From contig NC_133024.1 in the NCBI RefSeq assembly GCF_048771995.1, positions 41,764,001-41,828,000 of the forward strand: 64,000 nt of DNA. Reading direction: 5' to 3'. The position numbers and the translations under genes were made by a program. The notes beneath the pieces are model-generated. The model was given only the letters and a program-made list of their open reading frames with translations. It searched no databases and was not told the DNA's origin. Shown in pieces: positions 1-12,190 of this stretch. Every line of letters begins with the position of its first letter. Within the stretch, counting starts at the first letter, position 1. The DNA is from Taeniopygia guttata (taxonomy: Eukaryota > Chordata > Aves > Passeriformes > Estrildidae).

Positions 1-930
1 ATTCCAAGTAAGCCCTAATCTCTTGAGAATAACAAAGAATTAATTTTCTGGATTTTTTTTATCAGAGGAGAACTCTTGCAAATTATCCTAGAGAGATTGC
101 CTTCTGGGTGTGCTGAGATATTCCTCATACTAACCATTTAGTATATTTTTCCTTCAGTATATCTTGCTTCCTTTTAGCCCCAACAAGTACCCAGGGACCA
201 ACAGCCTATTCAATAGAAACCTTTGTCTTGTTATTTTTTATTTGATTTTACTAAATGAAAATATTATTGACAAGTCTTTCTTTTGAAGAGAGATTTCAAT
301 AAAGTTTTGAAAGCAACTTGCTTTCCAGCAGAAGAATAGTAAACTGAAAAAGTTGCAGCAATGTTTTTGCTAAAGAATATTGTTCCTCTGTCTGTCAGAA
401 AGAAAGGTTGCAAAGACAGCCTTTTCTTAGACACAAAGATTTTGGTGATGTTAGCCAAAGAAATGTTTTGTCTTTCCAGGAAGGCTCTCTGATCACTGCT
501 GAAGACACAGGGAGAGGTCAGGATGAAAATTGGAAACAAAAATAAACCTTTTTACACCAATCATTTTTTTCCAGAAAAACAAGATTTTTCTCTCTCTTTG
601 AAGCTGAAAAATTGCATTTTAAAGTCTCAGAAATTGTCATAGGGGCTGTCATATTCCAGTGATTTCTAACAATAGCTCCATTTACTAGGTAATAATGTAG
701 TTTAAGCTCAATATCAAAAACAGAGGCCAAAAGATATCCTGCTGTTGCAAATTGTCATGGGAACATTCAGTAGTGTCTTCAGCAAAAGTCTAAGGGACAC
801 ATTTTTAGTGGAAGTCTGCAAATGACAAATCCAGAGGAGTCTGTTAGGAAAATAATGAACTGCAGTCAAAGACAATAAGTTTGTGAGGAGATTTCAGTTT
901 TTAAGTAAATTAATAAATGTATAGCTTGAT
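1..930. other. AT-rich unique sequence, no gene seen
   Basis: The longest open frame is 91 codons on the minus strand (264-539), low in complexity and unlike any family I know. No repeat family or RNA gene is recognisable. Confidence 0.6.
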
Positions 931-984
931 TTAGAGGTTTAAACCTTTAATTTTAATTTAGAGGTTTTAACCTTTAATTTTGCT
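931..984. repeat. Diverged 27-bp tandem duplication
   Basis: Two adjacent copies, 931-957 and 958-984, both carry 'ttagaggttt' followed by 'aacctttaatttt'. They differ at a few bases, so the duplication is not very recent. No function is apparent. Confidence 0.8.
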
Positions 985-1876
985 TTTCAAAAAAGACATT
1001 AATGATACAGTATTCCAATGGCTTAGTGAGAAAAAGGAAAACATCCTGGATCAACTATAACAAAAAGGAAAAAATACCAAATATTTTAATTTCTGCTTAT
1101 TTAAAAGTTTGTTGTGCTATTTGGGAAAGTAGCTCAGAGAAAGCTGATGAACAGAAGTACTCTTGAACTCTTACTGCTGCGAACATCTTCCAGTTCTTCA
1201 GTTTGTTCTTTAATATGTTTCAGGCACAAGAGATCATCTTACTTGCAGAGGTGATTTTCAGGGACTGTTTTTCCCTGCATGCTTTTATTTTTCACCTAAG
1301 AACCACCAGACACTGTTTAAGCAGTAAAGAACCATCAACAGGACACTACATACTTTTGATGTTACTCTGTGTAAAAAGTGCAGAAATTGCATACCTTATA
1401 AATGCCACACAATTTTTGGTAAAGTGAATATAGGTCCTTTCCTAGTAGTAATTAATAAGATCCTTGAGATTTTCTATCAGAATTTTATTTTGAAAGCTGT
1501 TTTATTTGGTAAAACTTTGCTGTCTATTCCACCCAGAGTACCTCTCTTCTTTTGTCTTTCTTTGTTCAGCTTTTCTACTTCTACCATCTTTCCTTTTGAA
1601 AACCTGTATTTCTGATTATAGTTTTTCTTACTTATCTGTTATATTACTTGCTTTAGATTGAGTGCCCTTCTCTTCATTCCAGAAATGTTCCTGCCTGAAA
1701 CAACTACACACACAAAAGGAGGAGGGAATTTATTATGGGATCTTGGAATACGTCCATCATGTTCAGAATAGGGATTCTCACCTCATCTGTTAAAACATAA
1801 TTACCTCATTGCAGACAATATGCCTCATTTTTGTCTAGCTTGCTATCTGTGCCTTTTTAATTTTATTAGAATGTCC
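985..1876. other. AT-rich unique sequence, no gene seen
   Basis: Two short plus-strand frames (1203-1427 and 1424-1615) are hydrophobic, AT-driven translations with no recognisable motif. I see no repeat family. Confidence 0.6.
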
Positions 1877-1981
1877 CTGAGTAGGTTATTTTATTATCTT
1901 GCACTTGCTTTTTTCTTTATTTATTCAAGCATCTCTGAGCATGTTATTTTACTACCTTGCAGATTCTTTTTGCTTTATTTA
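1877..1981. repeat. 58-bp tandem duplication, about 83% identical
   Basis: The block starting 'ctgagtaggttatttta' at 1877 recurs as 'ctgagcatgttatttta' at 1935. By eye 39 of 47 aligned positions match, ending in 'ctttattta' in both copies. It is a diverged, T-rich local duplication. It lies inside a 64-codon frame (1820-2014) whose phenylalanine- and leucine-rich translation simply follows from the T-richness. Confidence 0.75.
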
Positions 1982-2424
1982 CAATGGATTTTAAATTCTG
2001 ATTTCAAGCACTGAGATGTATCACAGTTCAGAAGCATACCTTGTTATAGGCATGCACAAGTTTATTGACAGCAGCCAGTTTAGGATCAGTGCTGTTCTCA
2101 TCTTGATTTTTCAGGGCAAGGTCCTTTTATTATATTTATGATATTATAAAAATAGTATTTTCTCAGCTTATTATGAAACCCACTCAATAGGTGAGAGACA
2201 ACAAAGGAGCTCAACCAAAACGTTCCTCAACACTCTAAGCCTCTGCCCCTGCTCTTTTTTGGGATACTTTTTTGTGTCTCTGCTCTGATCAATTTGTGTA
2301 GCCTCACTATAGTGAGGTCAGCAATTTCTGAAGTGAGGAATTTCTGGTAATAACAAGGAACTTCAGAGACTTGAGGGAAAACAGAAACAAAACGGTATCT
2401 GAGATAGTGTTCATGTAAAAATAT
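1982..2424. other. AT-rich unique sequence with a 16-bp perfect palindrome
   Basis: No gene is seen on the plus strand. A 119-codon minus-strand frame (2227-2586) crosses into the next feature but has no recognisable motif. 2302-2317 is a perfect palindrome, 'cctcactatagtgagg'. Confidence 0.5.
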
Positions 2425-2649
2425 ATGACAGTCATTTTGATATTTTCTTTCTTTCTTCAGACTGCATGGTGCACAGAAACAAATGAAGTACTTCTCCATG
2501 AGAACTGGACACAAATACCTGTAGCCTTTTACAAGAATTACCATGCTACAAGCCTTCCCCAAGTACTTATATTTGCAGTTGTTCAACGTCCTCTCCTCAG
2601 AAGGTCAGCTTCAGCTCCTACTCCTCGGGGAGTTATTCTTGTCACATGA
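2425..2649 (+). CDS. Doubtful 74-codon ORF with a secretory-signal-like start
   Basis: I do not recognise this protein. Residues 1-16 (MTVILIFSFFLQTAWC) resemble a short signal peptide: a hydrophobic core followed by small or polar residues. A possible N-glycosylation site (NWT) follows near residue 28. However, 2441-2460 reads as a good splice acceptor (a run of c and t ending in cag at 2460), so the hydrophobic residues may simply be a translated polypyrimidine tract. In that case only the part from 2461 on could be exonic. The start context is weak (t at -3), and a 119-codon frame is open on the opposite strand. In AT-rich DNA this is most likely chance. Confidence 0.12.
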   Translation: MTVILIFSFFLQTAWCTETNEVLLHENWTQIPVAFYKNYHATSLPQVLIFAVVQRPLLRRSASAPTPRGVILVT

Positions 2650-5600
2650 ATACTTATGCTTTGCTAACTTTTGTACTGACTGTGGAAAGGCAATTGCAGG
2701 CAGTGCAAAACAAAGCTCTGATTAACATAGTTGTTATGAATTGAGCCAAGAAGGCCTGCTGGAAATTTTCCCCTTTCATTTTTGTTCACTTTTGGACTGT
2801 GTTCCTAGGAAAAACAATCACCATTTCCAGTGAATTTAGATGATACCTATATTTAGCACTTCTGCCAAACTGCTATATTGAGATTGCAACTCACTTTAAC
2901 TGCTTATGTAAGACAAATTACTGGACTCTAGCTGCAAGATAATGGATCCTTTAAACAGACTAAAGCAATGCCCTCTAATTTTACTAAATAAAAACTCTAT
3001 AAAGCACTGTTAATTAACTAGCTCTAAATGTCTTGTGACTAATCTTGCCAGGCACAACCACATCTCTAATATGCTTCATAAAAATTACGAGGTACAAAAG
3101 AAACTGATGAAAATTTTTAAAAGCCAATTATTTAATAAGAATTTTTCCTAAGAAAATGCCATTTATCTCCTTTCCAGAAATAGAAAGCCAAAATACTAGC
3201 CCCAGTCATCAGTAAGGGTATCAATCCAGTTAACTTGACACTTGAATGTAGTGAAAAGAGAATATAGCAGAGTATTAAAGAATGATTAATTTCACAAGAA
3301 CAGTCCTGAAATATTACATAGAGGTCTCAGTATCAATGCACTATTGCTCTTATGTAGAACACTGGACTAACAGGTTAGATCTAAATAGATTGGGTCAGCA
3401 GTGTGCTTCCAAAGTGAGATTCATGCTCTTCTCTGGATTCTCAAGGAGTGGTCTTTGGAGATCTGGAACCATAGCACCTTAGAGGAAGTTAAACTGGAAG
3501 AGGAGCTCCAGGAGAATGGCTGGTGCACTCTATGTGGTCACTCAATCCATCGGGCCAAAGTAGAATTAGCCTGAATTAAAGAAAGAAAAAACAACAAAAA
3601 GCCCAAACAAACAAACAAAAAACTCTCTAGAACTTCACTGCCAATTGTTTTCCTTGCAGATGATGCATTCCAGCTGATCTTGTCACGGTGTCCAAACACA
3701 GGCACAGCTCTGTGCTTCTCCTCTTGGAGTAGCAAGGTGCAGTCCCTTCATGGGAGCCTGAAGGTACTTAGTACATCACTTGGTATCTACATGGGATGCA
3801 TTTTAATCCATGCCTCAATATAGCATGAACATTTTCTTTCATTATGCATGATGCCACAATTGAGTTCATGCAGAAATCAATACAAATGAAAAACTAAAAA
3901 AGTTTAACTGCTCAAGATGACAAAGAAACAATGAGATTTCTGCACACCCTCTGCCTGTGCATTATTCAGGCAAACACTATGCTTGAGCATCAACAAAAGG
4001 AATTAGGGTTTTTGTGGGTTTTTTTAGCTTTGACCTGGTAAAATTTAGTCATTATAGTCAGAAATAAATACATTAAAATAATCAGAAAATTGTGTGCAAC
4101 TGCATATATACTTGCCCACTTATGGCCAACAGTTGAAACATATTCTACCTATCAGGAATAACGAAGAAAATCACCCTCAATATTTTATACCCCAGGCAGC
4201 TTTTATTTTCAACTTTTGAACTCCTTTTTCATTGCTACCTCTGAGGAAAACCTTGCCTCATAGCAATGTAAGGTAAAAAGGGAATGGCAGCTTGAAACAG
4301 GAGAGGATTGTTGCTTTTCATCATCAGTCTGCCAAGTTGACAGCCAGAAAATATTACCAGCTAGAAAATTTTCCTTGGAGAGGTGTTTTGATCTCCTTCA
4401 CCATGAACACACATGCAAGCATTGTATTAAAATGCACTTATTTATTTTGAATTTTTAATCTGTTGTATTTGTTTGAGTTCAAATGATATCCATGGATTCA
4501 GTGTACATCTTAAGAAATATTACTTGTCTCTTCTGTCCTCCAGTCATTTTTATGAGTGAGCTGCTCATGTCACAGACATTCTTAAAAAGCATGAAATCTT
4601 CCAGATGAAACCTCAAGCAAACTGTTCCCATTATGGTTCAGTACATGCCTTCCAGATTCTTCTACACAAAAGAAACCTCATTTCCTGCTTTGGAGTTTAT
4701 TACATAGTCTGTTTGCAAATGTTTTTTCCTTTACCTTTACTCAAATTTCCTTTTCCTTTATTCAAATCTTATTCTGCAGGTATAATTCTTAAGCCAAAAC
4801 ACATCCTTCACAATAATGAAAAATTACTTAAGGAAAACTTTCATGTTTTTTCAAGGGGATCTCAAGAAAAATTGTGTCTTATCCTACCAAGAGAAAAATT
4901 CTGTAGACGTGAACAATTCAGCAAAATAATAAAAACAGCCAAATACAAAATCAAATAAAAATTAACCAAAACAAGCAAACAAGTCAGAAGTTAAGAAGAA
5001 TTTTATCAGGAGTATAATTAGGTTCCTTGGAGGAACATGTGCTTGAGTAATTGTCTGAGTAAGGGGAATAATCTCTCACACAATCAGCATTTTCAGATTC
5101 CACAGTGACCTGACTCACATGAAGTTTTGGGCCTGACAAATCAGACTCAGATTTTTATGTTTCAAGAAATAACATTTCTCTAAAATTTCTCTAAAATTTT
5201 TTTATTAAAGAAATAACATTTGACTATTATTTTCTCTTCTTGCAAAACTTATGCCTTAATGAAATTCATGAATCAAGAGAAATTGTTGTTCCTTTTTTGT
5301 AAAAAAATAAATTTTGATGATTAAACTTTGATGGTAAATTCTGGTGGATATTAACCATATGCAACATAAATTTCTCCCACATCACTGTTCTTAATCTCTG
5401 CAAAGATAAAACCCTCCACACAGAGCTTGCTGTTGCATCACAGAAGATGAGCTATCTAGCAAATATTACAGAGGACTGAATGCAGTATACATTTTGAGGA
5501 AGCACATTCAAAAAAGAAAAAAAAGGCTGATTTTTCCTCTTAGTTTCATTTGAATAATCAGACTCTGAATTGGAGGACTTAAATGGAAGTCAAGGAACTT

Positions 5601-5746
5601 GGAGTGTGATGAAGGAAGCAGCAATCAGTTTGAAAAGATGTTGAATCTCTGATGAGCGTTGAATATGTCAGATTAAGTTATGTCCTAGAAAGGGAGGTTC
5701 CCTGAACAACTGCTAGTCACTTTAAATTATTCTGCATTTCAAACAG
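2650..5746. other. AT-rich unique sequence, no gene seen
   Basis: Apart from the A-rich simple repeat at 3581-3622, I can assign nothing. The longest frame is 117 codons at 4605-4958 (plus); it is lysine- and phenylalanine-rich with no motif. Around 5164-5217 the word 'aagaaataacattt' occurs twice and 'tctctaaaattt' is repeated, which suggests small slippage duplications. Confidence 0.55.
3581..3622. repeat. A-rich simple repeat, (CAAA)n-like
   Basis: The run is gaaagaaaaaacaac followed by repeated caaa units, interrupted once by 'gccc'. It is low-complexity sequence. Confidence 0.85.
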
Positions 5747-5846
5747 GAAATCATCCAATTAGACTAACAGCTGCAGAGATTGGAATAAGCCTTGCATATT
5801 AGAAAATTAAAGAAAATGCAGCTGAATACTGTGGAAAGGAGCTAAG
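5747..5846 (+). other. Candidate non-coding exon bounded by splice-like sites
   Basis: A 100-nt segment is preceded by 'ttctgcatttcaaacag' (an acceptor-like pyrimidine tract plus AG at 5745-5746) and followed by 'ggtaagtaa' (a near-consensus donor, GT at 5847). All three plus-strand frames contain stops, so it could only be an untranslated or long non-coding RNA exon. Sites this good also arise by chance in 64 kb. There is no independent support for transcription. Confidence 0.2.
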
Positions 5847-6642
5847 GTAAGTAATTTTCACTCCTCTTTTCTGTAATAAAACTTAATTTCAAGGACTTTT
5901 AGGATAAGGAAATAACTGCAAATTTATTACATATGATTAAAACAGGAAAAAACATTTGCCATGAATTATGCCAGATAATTTACGTCCCATATGTATGTTC
6001 TGTTTGTCCTGAAATATCCACTGTTTCTTTCAAGGTGGGTGGAGACTGCTGTATTACTTCTTGTCCCAGGTCCGTTCTAATGCCATCACTATTATTTACA
6101 AATGTTTTAAAGAAGATAAGCAACAATATTATATTGCAATTAATCTTTGGCTAAGAGTCATCTCAATTTGAATCTTTTTTCGCAAAGACAGTCTGAGATT
6201 GCAAACTACAAACTATATGAGAAAAAGGAAAACATAGGTGAGGTCAGGAAAAACAGTAACACAGAAGATGGAAATGGAATTCTATGTAGCAAAAAAACTC
6301 AACCTCAATAAGAGATAGAATTCTGATGCCAGGGAAAATAGGATGATGAAAGAAAATAATATTGAAAATACAGCATACTATTAAAACATCTTGAGCATTC
6401 TACTGTATCTGAGAAAATACATAAAACCAATATAATTTTACCTAGACATCTCCATGGAGTTTCTGGATCAGAAGATGTAAGCCAGCTTGTATGTCAAAAT
6501 TATCTTTAACTTTTAATAACTGGACCAATATTAGACATTAGTCTAGAAAAGCAAAGCAAAATGAATAGAATAATGAAGTGCCAGCCACAAATTTTAATTT
6601 TTTTTTTGATTTTTCTCTGTGAAGGTTTGTGTCTTAAGCACT

Positions 6643-6662
6643 AAAAAAAAAAAAAAAAAAAA
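6643..6662. repeat. A20 homopolymer
   Basis: Twenty consecutive A residues, followed by 'gg' and more A. A T9 run lies 35 bp upstream, so the two could pair. No retrotransposed gene is recognisable next to it. Confidence 0.9.
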
Positions 6663-8350
6663 GGAAAAAATTCACATGGTAAAGCTTTTTATTTCCATAA
6701 AATTACTCTTTTTCCATGATCCTCCCAGATACTTACAGATACTTTGCTGCAGCTTTTGGCAGTGTACATCTCATGAGCATCCTTCCAGAGACACAACTCA
6801 TTTCTGAAGAAGTTGTCCCTTCAGGAATCTCAGGTTAGATAAGAAAAAGGATTTTTTCAGACTGTGCACTGAATGTCAGGGCACATTCCCATGCTACATA
6901 CACAATTCCTCCCACAAGATTTCTGCCAAAGTATTTTTCCTGGGGTCTCTGTCCCTTTGGTACATATGCAGCATCTTCTCACTTACCACAAGAGTTCACT
7001 GAAATCACAACTAAATCTCTAGCAGGCAGAAATACAGCCTCTAAGTGCTGTAATTCCTCTCAGCTTATTTTAAAATGCTTCATTCCCCTGATGCCTGTTA
7101 AATGAGCCTCAAACCGTAATTAGGAAAAAGTCTAATAATTTTCCTTTATATGTAATTTCAGATTGCTTTCTTCTGAGGATCTTTAATTAATGTGAAAGCT
7201 TTGAAAGTCTTAATAGGATCAAAGTAAAATTCGTCAGGAAGAATATTGAGGAAAGTGACTAATTTCTTATACCAGTATACATTCACCTCACATCAAGATT
7301 TCACCAGCTCTGGAAAAGTTAGATCAAAATTGGCACTGAAATGATTGTTTTTAGTTTAAATGTATAACTTCAGTAAGGAATTGGAATTAAAGAAAATCCA
7401 CAAGACACTCTCCTGCTTACAGATAGGCAGAGGATTCAAAGATAAAACTGCCCATAAGGAATGAATTTTCCTGTCCTGAAAATGCAATCAGTTAGGGGGG
7501 AAAAAACCCCTTTAAGCCATAAATGTGTTCAAAAAGTATAATTTAACTTTTAAAATGCACTAAAGACTATGTTTAAATTGTTGATGGAATCAAAGTTTCA
7601 AATAGTTTGAGCAGAAGGCCTGTTGCTTTTAGGTTACACAGTACACAGAAGATGCTTGGTCTTGGGAAAAATTAAATTTGCATTAAATTTATGAGTCTAA
7701 TATTCACTAATGTAATAAAACAGTTGTCTAATGTATTGGGACTAGAGTAGCAGAGCACTGCATTGGAATGCATCAGATGGACAAATGCATGGAAATCACT
7801 CTGCTGGTGAAATGCAAAAGAATATGGAAAAAAAACCTCTATGAGTTTATCAGTACAAAACCATTTTGTGGCCAAAAGTTCCAGACCAAAACACTGGAAA
7901 GTGTAATTGGGATGCAGCTGCCAAAGCACAGCTGGTCACTACACACAAGTTCTTGCAGCTTCTGCAGGTCCAGTGCTTGGTCTTGATTGACACTGATGAG
8001 TCAAACAGGAAGAGCCCAGAGTTGTCCGGCTGCCTGCAACACTGCTGCTCTCAATCAGAAATTAAAAGAACAGGTTTTCAGTCATACCCATAGAGCTGAA
8101 TTTAGCCAGGAGATCTGTAAAACAACTGAATTTACCCACTATCTTGTTTTAAGTGTGTATTCAGTGTATCCTGCCATGGGAAAATCTGGAGAAGGAGTCA
8201 TGGCACATCACTTTTCACCTCCTCTCAAAGTATGTTTCCTGTAGTGCTTAATAAACATCACTTAATTTTACTGTAGTACATTTAATGTGTGAAAGTACAT
8301 TTAATGTACGGTAAAATCGTGACACAAGATCCATTGAAAATCAGCGGGGA

Positions 8351-8374
8351 TTTTTGTTTTGTTTGTTTTGTTTT
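8351..8374. repeat. (TTTTG)n-like simple repeat
   Basis: A short run of tttttg and tttg units. It is low-complexity sequence. Confidence 0.85.
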
Positions 8375-9439
8375 AAAGCATCTCAGTTACTGGAAAGAGT
8401 CTTTGTTCCATGATCACTAGCTAGTGATTTGAACCAGTAGTGATAGTTTGTATGCTCAGTGTGTCCTGGTGTAGGGGCTTTATACTGTCTACTCAGAAAT
8501 TTTAAAACTGTTTCATAAATTCTTCCATCTAAGCAGCTTCTCTTAACCTAATTCTTTTAAGCAAATGGAAAGTAACTGCAACTATCTCATCTAAACTCAC
8601 ATATACTGGCAGCAAAGACTTCCAAAGATGAGCTCCCAGCTCCTGTTTAGTCATTAAATTTGAAAATAGTAATGATTGTTGTGCTGCTTCAGAAATTGAG
8701 CATCTGGCTCTTAATAAGATGTTAATGTAATAAATGTTACTTCCCACATAGTTTTGAGAAATAGGTATTCCAAACCAGCTTAATTTCACTTTTATGTGAA
8801 AATAGTTTATCTGGTAGATGCACAAGTGATAATGCATTAGAATTTTGTAATGCATTCTACATTACACCTTAGGGTTAAGAAACTTGAGCAACATAATATT
8901 AGTGTACTGCTTTCCATATGGTTTAAACACTAGTTAAACAGGGTATTAAAAAAACGGATCTGTATGTCAATATTATTTTTAGTTTTTAATAACTCCTCAA
9001 TTAGGTGATTAGTAGAGAGTCTAGGAAAGAAAAAAGTAATCAGACAATAATTTAAATATTTTGTCAGCTTTTGTTGAAAAAAAAATCATCAGTTAAAAAA
9101 AGGGGATTTTGGCATCCACAGATAGCATCAAAGAGAAGTGTTTAGCTAGGAGGAAGTCAGACAAATACAGATAACCAAAAAACAGATCAACTTAATGTAA
9201 ACATATTGTGTAGGATTGAGTTTCAGTGTGGCCAAATATTGGAATATCTCTCATAGCAGCACGCAGAAGATTTTCATGGGAAAGCAGTGACACTTGAAAA
9301 GACTTAAAATACTGGTGGATGATGTTCTGAAAGATCTGTGTCCACTCTGGGGGCACAGTCTAAACACTTAAGGTGATCCCTATATGTATTAATTCTGCTG
9401 TTGCTGGCTGAGGGAATGGCATTTCTCAGAAACTGGTGA

Positions 9440-9535
9440 ACTGGAGGACTCAGAGAAGTGCAACAAGGCTCATTAAAGGGTTGAAAAAAGCCTTAGAAGG
9501 AAAAATCTGAGGAGCTCAGTCCAACAAGAACAACA
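9440..9535 (+). mobile_element. Doubtful old CR1 LINE scrap
   Basis: The stretch 'gagaagtgcaacaaggct' followed by an 'aaagg..tga' spacer and 'ctgaggagctcagtcc' resembles the CR1 ORF2 3' region, where a '..gagagggcaacaaggct..ctgagggagctgggcc' pattern is usual. The match breaks off on both sides. If real it is an old, heavily diverged fragment; chance similarity is possible. Confidence 0.4.
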
Positions 9536-10239
9536 TAAGTGGGTAATTAGACCGCATTCTACAGGAAAGAGACCCATAACAGTGGACTTTCCACTCCAGC
9601 AGAAAATGTGAAAACTGAAGATAGAAAAAATTAGATTGGAGTAGGAGGATATTATGAGAGTGAACAATTGAATGTTTTGATTGAAATATATGTAGAGATG
9701 TTCATTCTCTGCAAATAATTGTAAATAATACACAAGACTTTAGACAGTTGTGTATTTTAAGGAGCTGATAAGTCTTCTTAAGTAGTTTCCAATAATTATT
9801 CACATTTTTCTCTTTAGTTGCTATTTACCAGTTGACTAAGCCTATAATTATCTGTATGCGTGTGAAAGTAGCTCATGGTATGCACCAGGGAATGTGTTAT
9901 TGGTTTCCACAGAAGCATAGTAAAATCATGAAGGCTCACAATACTCATCATTAATTTTAGGCTTGAATCAGTTCTTCAGTACCTTTAACAAATCCCAAAA
10001 AACAAGAGAGGACTACTCTAGAATTAGAGCACTTGCAATGTGATATTTTAAAGTAAACAGTCAGTAGTATTTAGAGAAAATATTTTGCTGTAAATGTTAA
10101 AAGAGAAAACAACTCCAGTATGTTTACATTTGCAGCTCCAATGTATTTTTAAGTCATAATTTCTAGACCTGCTTGATGATTTATTTCCTTCTCTCTGTTC
10201 TGCTTTGGGTTTGTCTGACATCAGTTTCTCTTTTAACAG

Positions 10240-10307
10240 TTAGAAGGCTATTTTCAAAGCCAGAGAGACCAGTCACTTCCACCTTGTCAGGGATTCAGAA
10301 AAAAAAG
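10240..10307 (+). other. Candidate 68-nt exon, open in two frames
   Basis: The segment follows a pyrimidine-rich tract ending 'tttctcttttaacag' (AG at 10238-10239), with a branchpoint-like 'tctgac' just upstream. It ends at 'aaaag' before 'gtaaca' (GT at 10308). Two plus frames are open throughout. One leaves two bases to finish an upstream codon, then reads RRLFSKPERPVTSTLSGIQK plus lysines, ending exactly in phase 0. The other reads LEGYFQSQRDQSLPPCQGF and so on. I do not recognise either peptide. The donor (gtaaca) is weaker than consensus. A short open exon with both sites could be chance. Confidence 0.22.
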
Positions 10308-12190
10308 GTAACAATGCATTGATATTCTGCTATGTTTCACTCTTATTAAATGGATTTAAGCCTAGTGATTTTAACACACCAAGGAAATCCTCCAATCAGA
10401 TTTCAGAAATATCAGCCAAATCTTCATGCACACGGCAGCATTTCAAGCCTTTATCAAGGGTTCTGAAGTCAATTTACAGGCAAATAAGAATTTTTCCCCA
10501 AGATTTTATTGCTGTAGATATTATTGTACTGACATATTAATTTTCTGCTGAATTAATGGTCTTTATCTGCTCCATTTTTCTGTACATGGACATATTTTTT
10601 CATAAAAAATAGATGATGAAATTAGTAAGATAGAACCAATATAATTTATTTTTACGTTGTTATCTGTTTACATGCATTTGTCTCCTCTGTTGTCAACATT
10701 TTAGAGAAATGAAAACTTTTGCATGTATTATACATTTAACTGCATTACAGTACTTCTTGGTGAGCTATTTACACATACTTTTGCTTGAGATACATTCAGT
10801 GACATTTTTTATGCCATTATTAAAACTTTCTGTTGATTTCTTAAATAATGTAGAAAAAAAATCAATTAATTTAATGTAAAGATTTATTTTTTTTATAATC
10901 AGTTCTCACGTTCTTAACCAGAACTGACAAAATCCTGAAATTAAATGTTAAAATGAAAAGCTTAAAAATGCTGTTTTAAAAAGATCAAGATCAAAATGTG
11001 AGCTTTTCAAAACAATCGTTATTAAAAAGTCATTTCAAGAAATAGTGACATTTCAATGACCTCAACACTGCACTTTTTAGTGAACTAACTATTCATTTCA
11101 TTATTCATCTTTGTTTCCCGAGCCTATCCAGATAGATTGCTCATTCCTCTTGCATGGAAAAGAAATGACTTACTCATTTTTCCTGGCTGATGTTGCAATA
11201 CATCTTTCCCTAAAAAAGGTTGCAGGACTGACAGGAGCAAAAAAGGGAAAGATTAAGTGTCGTGGAGCTATACATTAGTGCTTGGGATACATGAGAAGAA
11301 AAATTAATGTTTCCCTCTTCCCTGTGGGTCTTAAAGTGGTTAGTATTAAACAAGGTTGCTCATAACAGTAATAATTTTTTTTCTGCTGTTATAAATTATT
11401 TCTGTTTTGAAGAAGAACACACAAGGTACAGAACCTTGCTGTTTCACAAGACATGGCCTTGCACAGAACATATTTTCACTGGGTCAACTCAGAGAAACCG
11501 CTGAAAATAGGACACTATCCTACTGAACTGGTATTCCTTTTTTTACCCTTCAACTTAGTAGTCATTGGTGTTCCTTTCCACAGTTAGCAATGATGTGAAT
11601 TTAGTGGCTCTGTTTCTCAGAAAATATTGTGTTCCATTTATTTTCTATCCAGATGTAGCCTGAAGACCTTAATGTCACTTGGTCATTTGGATAACTGCAA
11701 TCCTTAAAGAAGTTATTACTTTGTGGATATCAAGAATAAGATCAAGAAAATGCACACAAATCTACTTGTGTCCCATAGACTAATTTAAAGGAACTCTCTA
11801 GTGGTCCAACATACATGATAGAATGGTTGATTAGTAGAAGAGAGAAGGGAAACTGGTCATGGGGAAAGGAACCATTTCACAGAGAAAAAATATGATAAAA
11901 TTAAAAAATAACTATAGAGACAAAAATAGTAATAATTATTTTTAGAGTCTCATACTCTTAATATTGTAATTAACATTAAAATTGATGGGGAAATTTACTA
12001 TTATATATATTATCATCATATTCCCTATCAGAAATCCCAGTGCAAAATAACTGCTATACAGAATAATGTGAAAAAGACAGGGATTTACCTTGGCTGACTG
12101 CTGAGTGCATACCAACCTTCTCCATTGCTCCTTTTCCTCAACAGGACAAGGGGAGAAAATACAGTCAAAATTTAATGGGGACAACATAAA
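10308..12190. other. AT-rich unique sequence, no gene seen
   Basis: Frames at 10319-10540 and 11307-11504 are short and unrecognised. Nothing else is assignable. Confidence 0.55.

Larger units (their letters stand above)
5847..9439. other. AT-rich unique sequence with small simple repeats
   Basis: No gene is seen. Small structure includes a T9 run (6599-6607) shortly before an A20 run, a 14-bp direct repeat 'agtacatttaatgt' at 8275-8288 and 8294-8307, and a TTTTG-type repeat. Frames at 7768-8244 and 8529-8855 carry no recognised motif. Confidence 0.55.

Noticed and set aside
2302..2317. Palindrome cctcactatagtgagg as a phage promoter or vector remnant
   Set aside because: The 'cactatag' core resembles part of a T7 promoter, but the upstream T7 bases are absent and no vector sequence is nearby. 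It is a chance palindrome.
3360..3560. Possible CR1 similarity around 'gggtcagcagtgtgcttcc'
   Set aside because: Only one short word matches the CR1 pattern; the flanks do not continue the alignment.
4470..4492. 'gagttcaaatgatatcc' as a tRNA B box
   Set aside because: No A box at the right distance, no cloverleaf and no terminator T run in place.
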